Translations under genes and position numbers: made by a program
Notes under the pieces: model-generated
Told to the model about the DNA's origin: nothing
The model's database searches: none
The model's input: only the letters and a program-made list of their open reading frames with translations
Origin: an uncultured Eubacteriales bacterium
Lineage (GTDB): Bacteria > Bacillota > Clostridia > Christensenellales > CAG-314
DNA length: 64,000 bases
Assembly (NCBI GenBank): GCA_900544545.1
Contig: UQVY01000002.1
Location: forward strand, 1-64,000
Direction of reading: 5' to 3'
In this document: piece after piece, positions 50,080-59,302 of the stretch
Layout of the letters: each line of letters begins with the position of its first letter
Position numbering within the stretch: position 1 is the stretch's first letter

Positions 50080-50625
50080 ATGAAACTCTATCACGGAAGC
50101 GAGACGGCAGGCATAAAGGAATTACTTCCTCAGACAAGCAACCACGAAAAACCGCTCGCATATCTTACCGACAACAGAGCGCTTGCGGTAGTTTATTCAC
50201 ATAATTACCTTCCGAGACCTCTGGGATTTTTCACTTACTGCTGGGGTAAAAATCATTCCCTTCACTACGAAGAATACTTCCCCGGACAAATCGAGCTTTT
50301 CTATAAAGGCAAAAAAGGCTGCGTCTATACGGCGGAAATCGACGGTTTGACGCAAATCGAGAAAATGCCTTGGGTTTACGTCTCGGAAACGCCCGTAAAG
50401 GTTTCTTCCGTCGAAGAAATCCCCGATATTTACGAGGAACTTCTGCGGCTTCACGAGGCGGGAGAGATAACCCTTCATTTTTACGAGGATTTACCGCACG
50501 AATATATCGCGTCGTCGGAAAAGATAGTAAAACGCGAAATCGAAAATCTCAAAACGAACAAAAACGAGATTTACGAAAACTTCCTCAGAGAGCATTTTCC
50601 GCAATTATTCGGCGAAAACGAATAG
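50080..50625 (+). CDS. uncharacterised protein with LYHGS start, possibly ADP-ribosyltransferase-fold
   Basis: The start is ATG 50080 after AAAGGAG. The 181-residue cytoplasmic protein begins MKLYHGSETAGIKEL and continues with AYLTDNRALAVVYSHNY and HYEEYFPGQIELFYKGKKG. A YHGS-type opening with a later S/T-D and Y-E element occurs in several ADP-ribosyltransferase-like families (for example DUF3990-type), so that fold is possible. I see no clear catalytic Glu motif, and the protein may equally belong to a separate clostridial family. It is a single gene between its own promoter and a terminator, with no antitoxin-like partner. Confidence 0.65.
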   Translation: MKLYHGSETAGIKELLPQTSNHEKPLAYLTDNRALAVVYSHNYLPRPLGFFTYCWGKNHSLHYEEYFPGQIELFYKGKKGCVYTAEIDGLTQIEKMPWVYVSETPVKVSSVEEIPDIYEELLRLHEAGEITLHFYEDLPHEYIASSEKIVKREIENLKTNKNEIYENFLREHFPQLFGENE

Positions 50626-50658
50626 ACGGACTTTCTTCCGATTCCGAATTTAAAACGA

Positions 50659-50688
50659 AAAACCCGAGGCCGTAAAGCTTCGGGTTTT
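50659..50688 (+). terminator. terminator of the LYHGS-motif gene
   Basis: AAAACCCGA and TCGGGTTTT form a 9-bp stem with a 12-base loop, ending in T-residues. It could also serve purA on the other strand. Confidence 0.85.
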
Positions 50689-50761
50689 ATATTGAGGAAT
50701 GTCAGATTGGACTGCAAATCGGATTTGTTTGAAATCGGGATTTGCATGGCGAATTCCGACT

Positions 50762-50858
50762 TTCGTTTAACGAGTTTTTAAGTTTATTCAACGAATCCCG
50801 AATTTGGTTAAACGAATCTTTAAGTTCGTTCAATGAATTCGGGAATTCGCTTTTTGCA
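50762..50858. repeat. 21-bp periodic repeat array, core TTCGTTnAACGAA (locus 3)
   Basis: Cores begin at 50762, 50783, 50804, 50825 and, weakly, 50846, all exactly 21 bp apart (TTCGTTTAACGAG, TTTATTCAACGAA, TTGGTTAAACGAA, TTCGTTCAATGAA). The array lies directly downstream of purA on the minus strand. Confidence 0.85.
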
Positions 50859-50866
50859 AAGACGAC

Positions 50867-52132
50867 TCAAAGCTCTATATAGCTGTCGCGCTCGGGACCG
50901 ACGGAAAGGTATTTTACGGGAGCGTTGAGGTTATCGCGGAGAAAATCGACGTACTTTCTCGCGTTTTCCGGAAGCTCGGAATAGCTGCGGCACTTTCCTA
51001 CGTCGCAATTCCAGCCGTCAAGATAGCGGATAACGGGCTTGCAGTCGGTCAGAAGGTCGGGATAGGGGAATCTCGTGAGCGTTTTTCCGTTGCAGTCGTA
51101 GGCTACGCAGACGGGAATCTTCTCCATACAGCCCAGAACGTCGAGTTTTGTTATCGAAAGCTCTGTCGCCGCCTGAACCTCTATACCGTAATTCGTCGCG
51201 GGGACGTCGAAAGCCCCGACTCTTCTCGGTCTTCCGGTAGCCGCGCCGTATTCTCCGCCCGCGTCGCGGAGCTTCTTTGCTTCGTCGCCGAAAAGCTCGG
51301 AAACGAACCAACCCTCTCCCACGCACGACGAATAAGCCTTGACTATTCCGAGAACGACGTCGAGTTTAATCGAAGGAACTCCGCTTCCTATCGGAGCGTA
51401 AGCCGCAATCGTGTTGGAAGAACTCGTCATCGGGTAAATTCCGAAGTCTATATCCCGAAGCGCGCCCAGCTGAGCCTCGAACATGATGTTCTTACCCGAT
51501 TTCTGCGCGGAAAGAAGGTATTCGCTCGTGTCGCAGACGAAGGGCTTAGCGAATTCTCCGTAGACTCTGAGCCATTCTTCGGTTTCTTCCGAAGAAATCT
51601 TTTCTCCGTAGCCGCCGAAGGTTATGTTCTTCCATTCGACGAGGTCGCGAAGCCTTCCGGAAAGGTCGTTCTTATAGATAAGATCGCCCGCTCTGAGAGT
51701 TTTTTTGAGATACTTGTCTGCGTAAACGGGAGCTATTCCTCTCCTCGTAGAGCCGAATTTCTTGTCTTTGAGCCTGTCTTCTTCGAGACAATCCTGCATA
51801 ACGTGATAGGGCATACATATAGTCGCACGGTCGCTTATTTTGAGATTGTCGGGAGTAATCACTATTCCCTGCGCCCTGAGCCTTTCTATCTCGTCGTGAA
51901 GATGCCTGAGGTCAACGACCATTCCGCTTCCCATAACGCACACGACTTCCGGACGAAGTATTCCCGACGGAAGAAGGTTGAGGATAAATTTTCCGCGCGG
52001 ATTAACTACCGTATGACCGGCGTTGTTTCCTCCCTGATATCTTACGACGACATCGTACCTTTCCGACATAAGGTCAACCATTCTGCCCTTTCCTTCGTCT
52101 CCCCAGTTGATTCCGACTACGGCGGTATTCAT
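50867..52132 (-). CDS. purA: adenylosuccinate synthetase
   Basis: The 421-residue enzyme makes adenylosuccinate from IMP, aspartate and GTP, the first step from IMP to AMP. The start TAVVGINWGDEGKGR carries the GTP-binding GDEGKG loop; GGNNAGHTVV, STRRGIAPVYADK, GATGRPRRVGAFD and the C-terminal KYLSVGPERDSYIEL are all as in PurA. ATG 52132 follows AAGGAGG and replaces the longer frame, which overlaps purB. It is the second gene after purB with a gap of 16 bp. Confidence 0.97.
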   Translation of the reverse strand: MNTAVVGINWGDEGKGRMVDLMSERYDVVVRYQGGNNAGHTVVNPRGKFILNLLPSGILRPEVVCVMGSGMVVDLRHLHDEIERLRAQGIVITPDNLKISDRATICMPYHVMQDCLEEDRLKDKKFGSTRRGIAPVYADKYLKKTLRAGDLIYKNDLSGRLRDLVEWKNITFGGYGEKISSEETEEWLRVYGEFAKPFVCDTSEYLLSAQKSGKNIMFEAQLGALRDIDFGIYPMTSSSNTIAAYAPIGSGVPSIKLDVVLGIVKAYSSCVGEGWFVSELFGDEAKKLRDAGGEYGAATGRPRRVGAFDVPATNYGIEVQAATELSITKLDVLGCMEKIPVCVAYDCNGKTLTRFPYPDLLTDCKPVIRYLDGWNCDVGKCRSYSELPENARKYVDFLRDNLNAPVKYLSVGPERDSYIEL

Positions 52133-52148
52133 AATTTTTTCCTCCTTT

Positions 52149-53546
52149 TTATTTTTCGCAAAGAATTTCTCGTCTGACTTTTCCGACGAAAGCTTCCGTC
52201 TGCCCTGCGGCTCTGCCCGTATACCGATTGGGATCGGCAATTTCGCCCAGAACGTCGCCGAATCTTACGAAAGCCGAATCGGATTTTATTCTTTCCATAA
52301 GGTCGTTTTCACCGCCGTTCTTGACGTTTGCCGCGGCAGCCATGGAATGCTCGCGGATTCTTTCGTGAAGCTCCTGACGGTCTCCGCCCGCTTCCACGCA
52401 TCTCATAAGTATATTCTCCGTCGCGATAAACGGGATTTCCTCGGCGGTATGCTTCGCGATGACCTTTTCGTAGACCGTCGTTCCGTTTATGACTTTATTT
52501 ACGGAGCGCAGAATCGCGTCCGTTCCGAGGAATGCCTGAGCGTTACAGAGCCGTCTGTTAGCCGAATCGTCGAGAGTGCGTTCGAGCCACTGCGTAGAAC
52601 CCGTTACGGCTGCGTTCTGCGCAAGACTCATAACGAAACGGGCAAGCGAGCATATTCTTTCGCAATTCATAGGATTGCGCTTGTAAGCCATAGCCGAACT
52701 TCCGACCTGACTCTTTCCGAAAGGCTCTTCTATCTCCTTCATACTCTGAAGAAGCCTCATATCCACCGCGTATTTATGACAGCTCAAAGCTATTCCAGAC
52801 AAAACCGACTGCACGCGGAAATCGAATTTCCTCGGATAGGTCTGTCCGGTAACGTCGAAAGCCGCCGAAAAACCCATTTTGCTTACGACTCTGCGGTCAA
52901 GCTCCGCAACCTTCTCTTCGTCGCCGCCCAGAAGCTCCATAAAGCCAGCCTGCGTACCGGTAGTGCCTTTGGCTCCTCTTAATCTGAAATCCGCTATGAG
53001 CCTGTCAACTTCGCGGATATCCGCCGCGAAATCCTGAAGATAAAGCGTAAAACGTTTTCCGACCGTCGTAAACTGAGCGGGCTGAAAATGAGTGAACCCC
53101 ACCGTCGGAAGACTCTTGTATTTCTCGGCAAAATCGCAAAACGCCCTTATTACTTCGAGAAGCTGCTTTCTTATGAGAATAAGTCCTTCGTACATCTGAA
53201 TAAGCTCGGAATTATCCGTAACGAAACAGCTCGTCGCTCCGAGATGGATAATGGGACGCGCTTCGGGACACTCGACTCCGAAAGCGTAAATATGCGACAT
53301 TACGTCGTGATTGACGAGCTTTTCTCTCTCTGCGGCAACGGCGAAAGCTTCGTCGCTTACGTAAAGACGCTCTCTCATCTCGTTAAGTTGTTCGTCGGTT
53401 ATCGGGACGCTCAGCTCCTTTTCCGATTCGGCAAGAGCAAGCCAGAGACGCCTCCACAGACCTATTCTGTGTCTGTCTCCGAAAATCTGCTGCATTTCTT
53501 TCCCCGCATATCTCGTGCAGAGCGGGTTTTCGTAAGTATCGTACAT
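52149..53546 (-). CDS. purB: adenylosuccinate lyase
   Basis: The 465-residue enzyme splits adenylosuccinate to AMP and also the SAICAR step of purine synthesis, so it works with PurA next door and PurC at 61485. It shows the fumarase/aspartase-superfamily signature QVGSSAMAYKRNPMNCE near residue 285, THFQPAQFTTVGKR near 140 and KGTTGTQAGF near 195. Its sequence is of the type closer to eukaryotic ADSL. GAGGT precedes the ATG, and a promoter is at 53611-53639. Confidence 0.97.
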   Translation of the reverse strand: MYDTYENPLCTRYAGKEMQQIFGDRHRIGLWRRLWLALAESEKELSVPITDEQLNEMRERLYVSDEAFAVAAEREKLVNHDVMSHIYAFGVECPEARPIIHLGATSCFVTDNSELIQMYEGLILIRKQLLEVIRAFCDFAEKYKSLPTVGFTHFQPAQFTTVGKRFTLYLQDFAADIREVDRLIADFRLRGAKGTTGTQAGFMELLGGDEEKVAELDRRVVSKMGFSAAFDVTGQTYPRKFDFRVQSVLSGIALSCHKYAVDMRLLQSMKEIEEPFGKSQVGSSAMAYKRNPMNCERICSLARFVMSLAQNAAVTGSTQWLERTLDDSANRRLCNAQAFLGTDAILRSVNKVINGTTVYEKVIAKHTAEEIPFIATENILMRCVEAGGDRQELHERIREHSMAAAANVKNGGENDLMERIKSDSAFVRFGDVLGEIADPNRYTGRAAGQTEAFVGKVRREILCEK

Positions 53547-53610
53547 ATTTACCTCGTTTTATCGGTCGGAATACCTTCCGTTATTCGGCGCGCGTTGCTC
53601 CGACGATTTT

Positions 53611-53639
53611 ATTTTACCACGAATGCCCTTTTAAAGCAA
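53611..53639 (-). promoter_or_regulatory. promoter of purBA
   Basis: On the minus strand TTGCTT (53634-53639), a 17-base spacer and TAAAAT (53611-53616) with an extended TGG. Confidence 0.75.
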
Positions 53640-53832
53640 ACAAAATTCCCGACGCCCCGAAAACTCCCGACGGCTTCTTTTTCCGTAAGGAAAAGCTTTC
53701 CGCAAAACGGATTTTAAACGGAAAAACGAGGAATTTTATCGGCATTTTCCGCGATTTCCGTATAAAGCGCATTCATTGAGTTAAGGCAATAGTTAAAAAG
53801 TGCAATATCTCGGTTTTTTTTATCTTTTTTCA

Positions 53833-53861
53833 GTGACAAACGACCGATTGTCCTGTATAAT
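53833..53861 (+). promoter_or_regulatory. promoter of iorAB
   Basis: GTGACA (53833-53838), a 17-base spacer and TATAAT (53856-53861). Confidence 0.78.
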
Positions 53862-53974
53862 TATAAGGTGTATATTTTCGCTGCGCTCCGCGGCTACCAA
53901 CCGCATTCCGAAAAAACGCCGCGAAAAAAAGGTATTTCAAAATACGGCATACTTTATTAATCTGGAGGCTTTTT

Positions 53975-55741
53975 ATGAAAATGCTTTTAACGGGCAACGA
54001 GGCTATCGCTCGCGGCGTATACGAAGCCGGCTGCGTATTTGCTTCCGCATACCCCGGAACACCTTCCACCGAAATTATGGAGAATATCGCTTCCAACTAT
54101 AAAGAGGTAATCTCCGAGTGGGCTCCCAACGAAAAGGTCGCTCTCGAATCGGCTTTCGGCGCTTCTATGGCGGGCGCGAGAAGCTTCGCTTCGATGAAGC
54201 ACGTCGGTCTTAACGTTGCAGCCGATCCCCTCTTCACCATTGCTTATTCCGGAACAAACGCCGGCCTCGTCGTCGTTACGGCGGACGAACCCGGTCAGTT
54301 CTCCTCGCAGAACGAACAGGATAACAGAAATTACGCAAGATCGGCAAAGATTCCTATGCTCGAACCCGCGGATTCCTCCGAAGCTCTTGAAATGGTCAAA
54401 GCCGCTTTCATAATAAGCGAACAGTTCGACGAACCCGTTCTTATCAGAATGACCACCAGAGTCTGCCACAGCAAGAGTATCGTCGAAATCGGAGAAAGAA
54501 AGGAAGTTCCCGTTAAGCCTTACGTCAAGAACGCCAAAAAATACGTGGACGTTCCCGCCAACGCAATCGTAAGAAGACACGAGGTCGAAAAGCATCTCAA
54601 AGCCGAAGAAGAATTCGCAGAAACAACTCCCTTCAACTTCGTCGTGGATAACGGCAGCAAGACCGGCGTTATAGCTTCGGGTATGTGCTACTATTACGCG
54701 AAGGAAGTTTTTGGCGACACTGTCAACTATCTTAAGCTCGGCTTTACTTATCCTCAGCCGATGAAGAAAATCGACGACTTCTGCAAAGGACTCGAAACTA
54801 TCTACGTCATCGAAGAAAACGACAGTTTCATCGAAAACGCGGTCAGACTCCTCGGTTATAACTGCAAGGGCAACGATTTCTTCCCGCCCTACGGAGAACT
54901 TACCGCGGACGTCCTCAGAAAAGCCGTTACCGGCGAAACTCACGAGTGTATGCAAGCCGATCCCGATAAGATCGTCGCGCGTCCCCCGGCTCTTTGCGCG
55001 GGCTGCCCTCACAGAGGTCTTTTCTATACCCTCGGCAACCGCAAGGACGTCGTGGTTTCGGGCGATATAGGTTGTTATACCCTCGCCTTCGCGGCTCCCT
55101 ACAACGCTATGGACTTCAATAACTGTATGGGCGCGTCCATTTCCGCGGCTCACGGTTTCCAGAAGGTCCTCGACAGAGAAGGCGATAAAACCAAGAGAGC
55201 GGTAGGCGTTCTCGGCGACTCCACGTTCTTCCACAGCGGAATGACCTCCCTCCTCAACATCATCTACAATAAGAGCAACGCCATAACGATTATTCTCGAC
55301 AACAGAATCACCGGTATGACCGGACATCAGGAAAATCCCGGCAGCGGCCGCCTCGCAAACGGCGAACCCGCTCATATCACCGATATAGAAACCGTCGTAA
55401 GAGCGCTCGGAATGAAAAACGTTACCGTCATCAATCCCAACGACCTCGACGCCGTTAAAAAAGCTCTCGACGACGCTATCGCCTGCCCCGAAGCAAGCGT
55501 CATCATCACCCGCTATCCCTGCGTCCTCAAAAAGTTCTCGGACGGCGACAGGACAGAATTCCCCACCGCCTTCAAGAGCAAATGCACGGTCAACGCCGAA
55601 AAATGCGTGGGCTGCAAAATGTGTCTCAAGTGCGGCTGCCCCGCTCTTTCCGTAACGGATAAAAAAGCTCACATCGACCAAACCATGTGCGTAGGCTGCA
55701 CGGTCTGCAAACAGATCTGCAAAGCTCACGCCATTGACTAA
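53975..55741 (+). CDS. iorA: indolepyruvate:ferredoxin oxidoreductase, alpha subunit
   Basis: The 588-residue protein oxidatively decarboxylates aryl pyruvates from aromatic amino acids to acyl-CoA and reduces ferredoxin. The N-terminal half is the pyrimidine-binding transketolase-like domain (TGNEAIARGVYEAG, AYPGTPSTEIME). The C-terminal half binds thiamine diphosphate (VSGDIGCYTL, GDSTFFHSGMTS with LDNRITGMTGHQENPG behind). The end has eight cysteines of two 4Fe-4S clusters (CVGCKMCLKCGCP and CVGCTVCKQICK, residues ~545-583). GGAGG precedes the ATG. Together with iorB, 12 bp downstream, it marks an amino-acid-fermenting anaerobe. Confidence 0.97.
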   Translation: MKMLLTGNEAIARGVYEAGCVFASAYPGTPSTEIMENIASNYKEVISEWAPNEKVALESAFGASMAGARSFASMKHVGLNVAADPLFTIAYSGTNAGLVVVTADEPGQFSSQNEQDNRNYARSAKIPMLEPADSSEALEMVKAAFIISEQFDEPVLIRMTTRVCHSKSIVEIGERKEVPVKPYVKNAKKYVDVPANAIVRRHEVEKHLKAEEEFAETTPFNFVVDNGSKTGVIASGMCYYYAKEVFGDTVNYLKLGFTYPQPMKKIDDFCKGLETIYVIEENDSFIENAVRLLGYNCKGNDFFPPYGELTADVLRKAVTGETHECMQADPDKIVARPPALCAGCPHRGLFYTLGNRKDVVVSGDIGCYTLAFAAPYNAMDFNNCMGASISAAHGFQKVLDREGDKTKRAVGVLGDSTFFHSGMTSLLNIIYNKSNAITIILDNRITGMTGHQENPGSGRLANGEPAHITDIETVVRALGMKNVTVINPNDLDAVKKALDDAIACPEASVIITRYPCVLKKFSDGDRTEFPTAFKSKCTVNAEKCVGCKMCLKCGCPALSVTDKKAHIDQTMCVGCTVCKQICKAHAID

Positions 55742-55753
55742 GGAGGTATTATC

Positions 55754-56326
55754 ATGACTAACAGCATTTTATTGGTTGGCGTCGGCGGACAGGGTACTAT
55801 CCTCGCCGGTAAAATCCTCACTCTCGGACTTATGGAAGCAGGTTACGACGTTAAAATGAGCGAAATCCACGGTATGTCTCAAAGAGGCGGCTCGGTCACC
55901 ACTCAGATTCGTTACAGCAAGGACAAGGTTTTCTCGCCCGTTATCGAAAAAGGAACGGCGGATATTCTCGTTTCCTTCGAAATGATGGAGGCTCTGCGCT
56001 ACTTCGATTACCTCAAAAAGGGCGGAAAGGTCGTCGTCAACGATCTTCAGATTCCCGGAACGCCCATAACCAACGGACTCTGCGAATATCCTCAGGGTAT
56101 TCTCGACGAGCTTAAAAGCAAAGCCGATACGCTCGTCATCGACGCCGCGGACGAGGCTAACAAACTCGGAAGCTCGAGAGTCGTGAATATCATTCTTCTC
56201 GGCGCGCTCATCAAGAGTATGAATCTTCAGGATATTCACTGGGATTCCATCATCGAAAAGAACGTCAAACCGCAGTTCGTCGAGCTTAACAAAAAAGCTC
56301 TCCGAGTCGGAATGCAGCTCGCTTAA
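55754..56326 (+). CDS. iorB: indolepyruvate:ferredoxin oxidoreductase, beta subunit
   Basis: The 190-residue gamma-type subunit of 2-oxoacid:ferredoxin oxidoreductases completes the IorAB enzyme. It begins SILLVGVGGQGTILAGKIL, has MSEIHGMSQRGGSVTTQIR near residue 35, and ends in a helix common to the family. AAGGAGG precedes the ATG. The unit ends with the terminator at 56357-56389. Confidence 0.96.
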   Translation: MTNSILLVGVGGQGTILAGKILTLGLMEAGYDVKMSEIHGMSQRGGSVTTQIRYSKDKVFSPVIEKGTADILVSFEMMEALRYFDYLKKGGKVVVNDLQIPGTPITNGLCEYPQGILDELKSKADTLVIDAADEANKLGSSRVVNIILLGALIKSMNLQDIHWDSIIEKNVKPQFVELNKKALRVGMQLA

Positions 56327-56356
56327 CGAAAGTCCGAGCGTTTTAAATTAAAACAT

Positions 56357-56389
56357 ACGCCGTTTTCTTCGCGGAAACGGCGTTTTTTT
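56357..56389 (+). terminator. terminator of iorAB
   Basis: ACGCCGTTT and AAACGGCGT form a 9-bp stem with a 9-base loop, followed by six to seven T. Confidence 0.93.
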
Positions 56390-56471
56390 ATGCGGTTAAA
56401 AGGCTTTTCAGCGCAATCGAACGAATCCGCAAGAATTTCATAGCCGAATAAATCCCCTATAAAAACGGACA

Positions 56472-56502
56472 AAAATAAAAAAACGACGGGATTCCTCCGC
56501 CG
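56472..56502 (-). terminator. possible terminator of the phosphodiesterase gene
   Basis: On the minus strand CGGCGG and CCGTCG, with one G-T pair and a 7-base loop, are followed by TTTTTTTATTTTTG. The T-run is convincing; the stem is modest. Confidence 0.5.
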
Positions 56503-56551
56503 CTCGATAATTGCACAAAAAAGGCGACAGAAAAAAGCCGCCGTAACCGAA

Positions 56552-57091
56552 TCAGAAAAATATCTCCGAAAGAATCTCGCCGTCGATGGATTTAAGAGCG
56601 ATAAAGCGTTCGTCCATAACGATGTAGGAATTTACGGAATTGCCTTTGGGAAGAGAAATCGACCCGGGATTCGCGTAAATCACGCCGTTTTCGCGATAAA
56701 GCTCACCCTTATGGGTATGTCCGTAAAAAATCGCGTCAAACCTTCCCTTCGGAGGATTTTCTTTGTTGAAAACGTCGCCGTGACTCAGGAAAATCGACTT
56801 TCCTTCAAAAAAAAGCGCCGCCGAATCGAAGAAATGAAACTCCGAAACCGATAAATCCACTCGGCTCTCACAGTTGCCTTTGACCGCGATTATTTTATCA
56901 GCAAGAGAGTTGAGCATAACCACGACCGCCTTGGGCTCGTAACCGTTGGGAAGATTGTTGCGGACGCCGTGATAATAAAGATCGCCCAACAAAAGAAGTC
57001 TGTCCGCCTTTTCGCGATGAAAAACGTCCATAAGCTTCTCGCAATAATGCCGCGAGCCGTGAACGTCCGCAGCTACCACGAATTTAGTCAT
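56552..57091 (-). CDS. YfcE-type metallophosphodiesterase
   Basis: The 179-residue protein belongs to the small calcineurin-like phosphodiesterases of the MJ0936/YfcE type. The metal-ligand motifs are FVVAADVHGSRHY, LLLLGDLYYHG, VKGNCESR, FLSHGDV and FYGHTHKGELY, then VIYANPGSISLPKG. Substrate is unknown; E. coli YfcE acts only on artificial phosphodiesters. ATG 57091 follows CGGAGGTAATT, so the longer frame is rejected. It is probably expressed with the two-component genes upstream, 47 bp away. Confidence 0.93.
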   Translation of the reverse strand: MTKFVVAADVHGSRHYCEKLMDVFHREKADRLLLLGDLYYHGVRNNLPNGYEPKAVVVMLNSLADKIIAVKGNCESRVDLSVSEFHFFDSAALFFEGKSIFLSHGDVFNKENPPKGRFDAIFYGHTHKGELYRENGVIYANPGSISLPKGNSVNSYIVMDERFIALKSIDGEILSEIFF

Positions 57092-57137
57092 AATTACCTC
57101 CGAAATCCGCAGAATCCGCGTCGGTTTCAACAGAAAA

Positions 57138-58535
57138 TCAGCTCTGTCCGTCTTCGGGATCGGAGCAGGTCATAGTGAAATAAAAGTCGCTGCCTTCGCC
57201 GTAGGTGCTTTCTACGCCGAAACGCGCGTTGTGGGCGGTGAGGATACCTTTGACTATGCTGAGTCCCAAGCCCGAACCCTTGATTTCACGCTTATGCCCT
57301 CTGTTGGTGCGGTAATACCTGTCCCAGACCTTGTCGATATCCTCGCTCGCTATTCCGCAGCCGTGGTCTATAACGTCCGTACGCACGCTTCCGCCCGTTC
57401 GTTTTACCGAAACTCGAACGTATTTATCCTCGCCCGAATAATTCACGGCGTTGCCCACGAGATTATAAACGACCTGCCGAATCTTGTTTCTGTCGGCGAA
57501 AACAATCGCGTTTTTGTCTATATCGACGTCGAAAACGAAGTCCGTAAGGCTCGCAAAGCTCTTCATCGTTTCCTCTACGCACTCTCCGAGATCGAAATCC
57601 GAAAGCCTTAACTGATTGGCGTCCGAATTGAGCTTGCTTAAATCCACGAGGTCGCACACGAGAGCCGCAAGTCTGTCCGCTTCGGAAATGATTACGTTGC
57701 AGTGATCGGTACGCTTTTCTTTGTTGTCGCCCGAAAGGTCCCTTATCATCTCCGCATAGCTCCTGATAAGCGTCAGAGGCGTTTTAAGGTCGTGCGAAAC
57801 GTTTGCGATAAGCTCGTTTTTAAGCTCCTCCGTTTCCGCAAGCTGAGCGGCGGTAAGCGAAAGATTGTCCGAAAGCCTGTCGATTTCGGTATAGCCCGAC
57901 TTTTCGAAGCTTATATCCTTTATCCCGTCGGCAACCTGTCTTGCGTTGCCCGAAACGTCGGTAATCGGACGCATAAGCCTCCTCGCTATAAACCAGCACG
58001 CAACCAACGCAATCGCAAAAACCAATACGGAAAACAGCACCCTTTGAATTATCAGAGAGCGTACCATCGTGTTTCTGAAACCCACGTCCAGCGCTGCGTA
58101 AACGTAAACGTCCTTTTCGGCGTTTCCCGAACCCTGTCTGAATCTCACTCCGTACCAGGCTACTCTTTTCCCTTCGCTTACGTCGACTCCCGAAAGAGGT
58201 TCGGTACTTGCGGATATTTTCGCCTGATGAGTAAGAAAAATGTCGCTTTTATAAAAATCGTCGGTCGACCAGAGAACGCCGCCCTTTACGTCGAACAACG
58301 CCAGCTTTACGTCCCCCGAAAAGGTTTCCTTTACGAGAACGTTTTCGTAATCTTCGCTCTTGCATATCTCGACGAACCTCTCCGCCTGAGAACGAAGCTG
58401 CTGCCTGCTGATAACGGAATTGTTGCTGCGGATAACGAAAATCTCCATACACAGCACCAACGAAAGCGCGATAAGAATGCACATTACCATATAAAACCAT
58501 ATATTGAATTTAAGACTGTATACGTTTACGTTCAT
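57138..58535 (-). CDS. sensor histidine kinase
   Basis: The 465-residue kinase has two membrane helices (residues ~10-30 and 160-182) around an outside sensor domain of ~125 residues, a HAMP segment (RRLMRPITDVSGNARQVADG, in part: RPITDVSGNARQ), the H-box NVSHDLKTPLTLIRSYAEM near residue 245, and an ATPase with NKIRQVVYNLVGNAVNY, DHGCGIA and KGSGLGLSIVKGI. I prefer ATG 58535 with GGAG upstream over the TTG at 58565, whose ribosome binding site would be too close. It forms a unit with the regulator upstream. The signal is unknown. Confidence 0.93.
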   Translation of the reverse strand: MNVNVYSLKFNIWFYMVMCILIALSLVLCMEIFVIRSNNSVISRQQLRSQAERFVEICKSEDYENVLVKETFSGDVKLALFDVKGGVLWSTDDFYKSDIFLTHQAKISASTEPLSGVDVSEGKRVAWYGVRFRQGSGNAEKDVYVYAALDVGFRNTMVRSLIIQRVLFSVLVFAIALVACWFIARRLMRPITDVSGNARQVADGIKDISFEKSGYTEIDRLSDNLSLTAAQLAETEELKNELIANVSHDLKTPLTLIRSYAEMIRDLSGDNKEKRTDHCNVIISEADRLAALVCDLVDLSKLNSDANQLRLSDFDLGECVEETMKSFASLTDFVFDVDIDKNAIVFADRNKIRQVVYNLVGNAVNYSGEDKYVRVSVKRTGGSVRTDVIDHGCGIASEDIDKVWDRYYRTNRGHKREIKGSGLGLSIVKGILTAHNARFGVESTYGEGSDFYFTMTCSDPEDGQS

Positions 58536-58571
58536 TCGCGCGCTCCGTCCGTTATACTGCGGCAAACTCCT

Positions 58572-59237
58572 TTATGCGTCGAATTTATAACCCATTCCGC
58601 GAATGGTAACTATACAATCGCGGTACGGACCGAGATTGCTCCTCAGCATCTTGATATGCGTGTCGACCGTTCTGTCGTCGCCTTCGAATTCTTCACCCCA
58701 GATTTCTCTTAAAAGCTCTTCTCTGGAAACGGCGATTCCGCGCTTTCTGACAAGGTAAAAGATAAGTTCGTACTCTCTCGGCGTCATATCGACGTTAACT
58801 CCGTCAACCTGAACGGCTCTTCCGTCAAAATCGACTACCAATCCGTTAAAAACCTCTCTGTCCTTCTTGTTATGACGATTCGTTCTCGCAAGAATGGCTT
58901 TTACTCTCGCAATGATTTCGCTGGGAGAGAAGGGCTTGACCACATAGTCGTCCGCACCTACTTCGAAGCCGAAAAGCTTGTCGTATTCTTCGCTTCTCGC
59001 GGAAAGGAAAAGCACCGGTACGTCGTAAAGCTTCTTGATCTCCTTAACGGCGGATATACCGTCGAGACGGGGCATCATTATGTCCATAACAATCAGGTCG
59101 TAGGTGTAATCACGGCACTTTTCGACGGCTTCCATTCCGTCCTCCGCTTCGTCGCATTCGAAACCGGCAAAAGAGGTGTACTCTCTCAATACCTCGCGGA
59201 TATTGGCTTCATCGTCAACTATTAAAATCTTAGTCAT
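58572..59237 (-). CDS. OmpR/PhoB-family response regulator
   Basis: The 221-residue protein has a receiver domain with the acidic pair VDDEAN, the phosphorylation site YDLIVMDIMMPRLDG near residue 51 and LFLSARSEE, then a winged-helix DNA-binding domain (MTPREYELIFYLV, DRTVDTHIKMLRSNLG). It is the partner of the kinase that follows, 37 bp downstream. GGAGGAGATATG fixes the start. Confidence 0.96.
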   Translation of the reverse strand: MTKILIVDDEANIREVLREYTSFAGFECDEAEDGMEAVEKCRDYTYDLIVMDIMMPRLDGISAVKEIKKLYDVPVLFLSARSEEYDKLFGFEVGADDYVVKPFSPSEIIARVKAILARTNRHNKKDREVFNGLVVDFDGRAVQVDGVNVDMTPREYELIFYLVRKRGIAVSREELLREIWGEEFEGDDRTVDTHIKMLRSNLGPYRDCIVTIRGMGYKFDA

Positions 59238-59302
59238 ATCTCCTCCGTAAAAAATAAATTCGTATTCCTTATCGTTTTTATCGCCGGCACAAACCGACGT
59301 TG

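Larger units (their letters stand above)
53547..53974. other. 428-bp divergent intergenic region purB / iorA
   Basis: The stretch holds two back-to-back promoters (53611-53639 on the minus strand, 53833-53861 on the plus strand). The iorA leader of about 105 bases has a GC-rich part (GCTGCGCTCCGCGGC) but no riboswitch that I recognise. I see no gene in it. Confidence 0.6.

Noticed and set aside
53987..55729. 580-codon open frame opposite iorA
   Set aside because: The sense strand encodes a complete IorA with all motifs. The antisense frame has no recognisable product.
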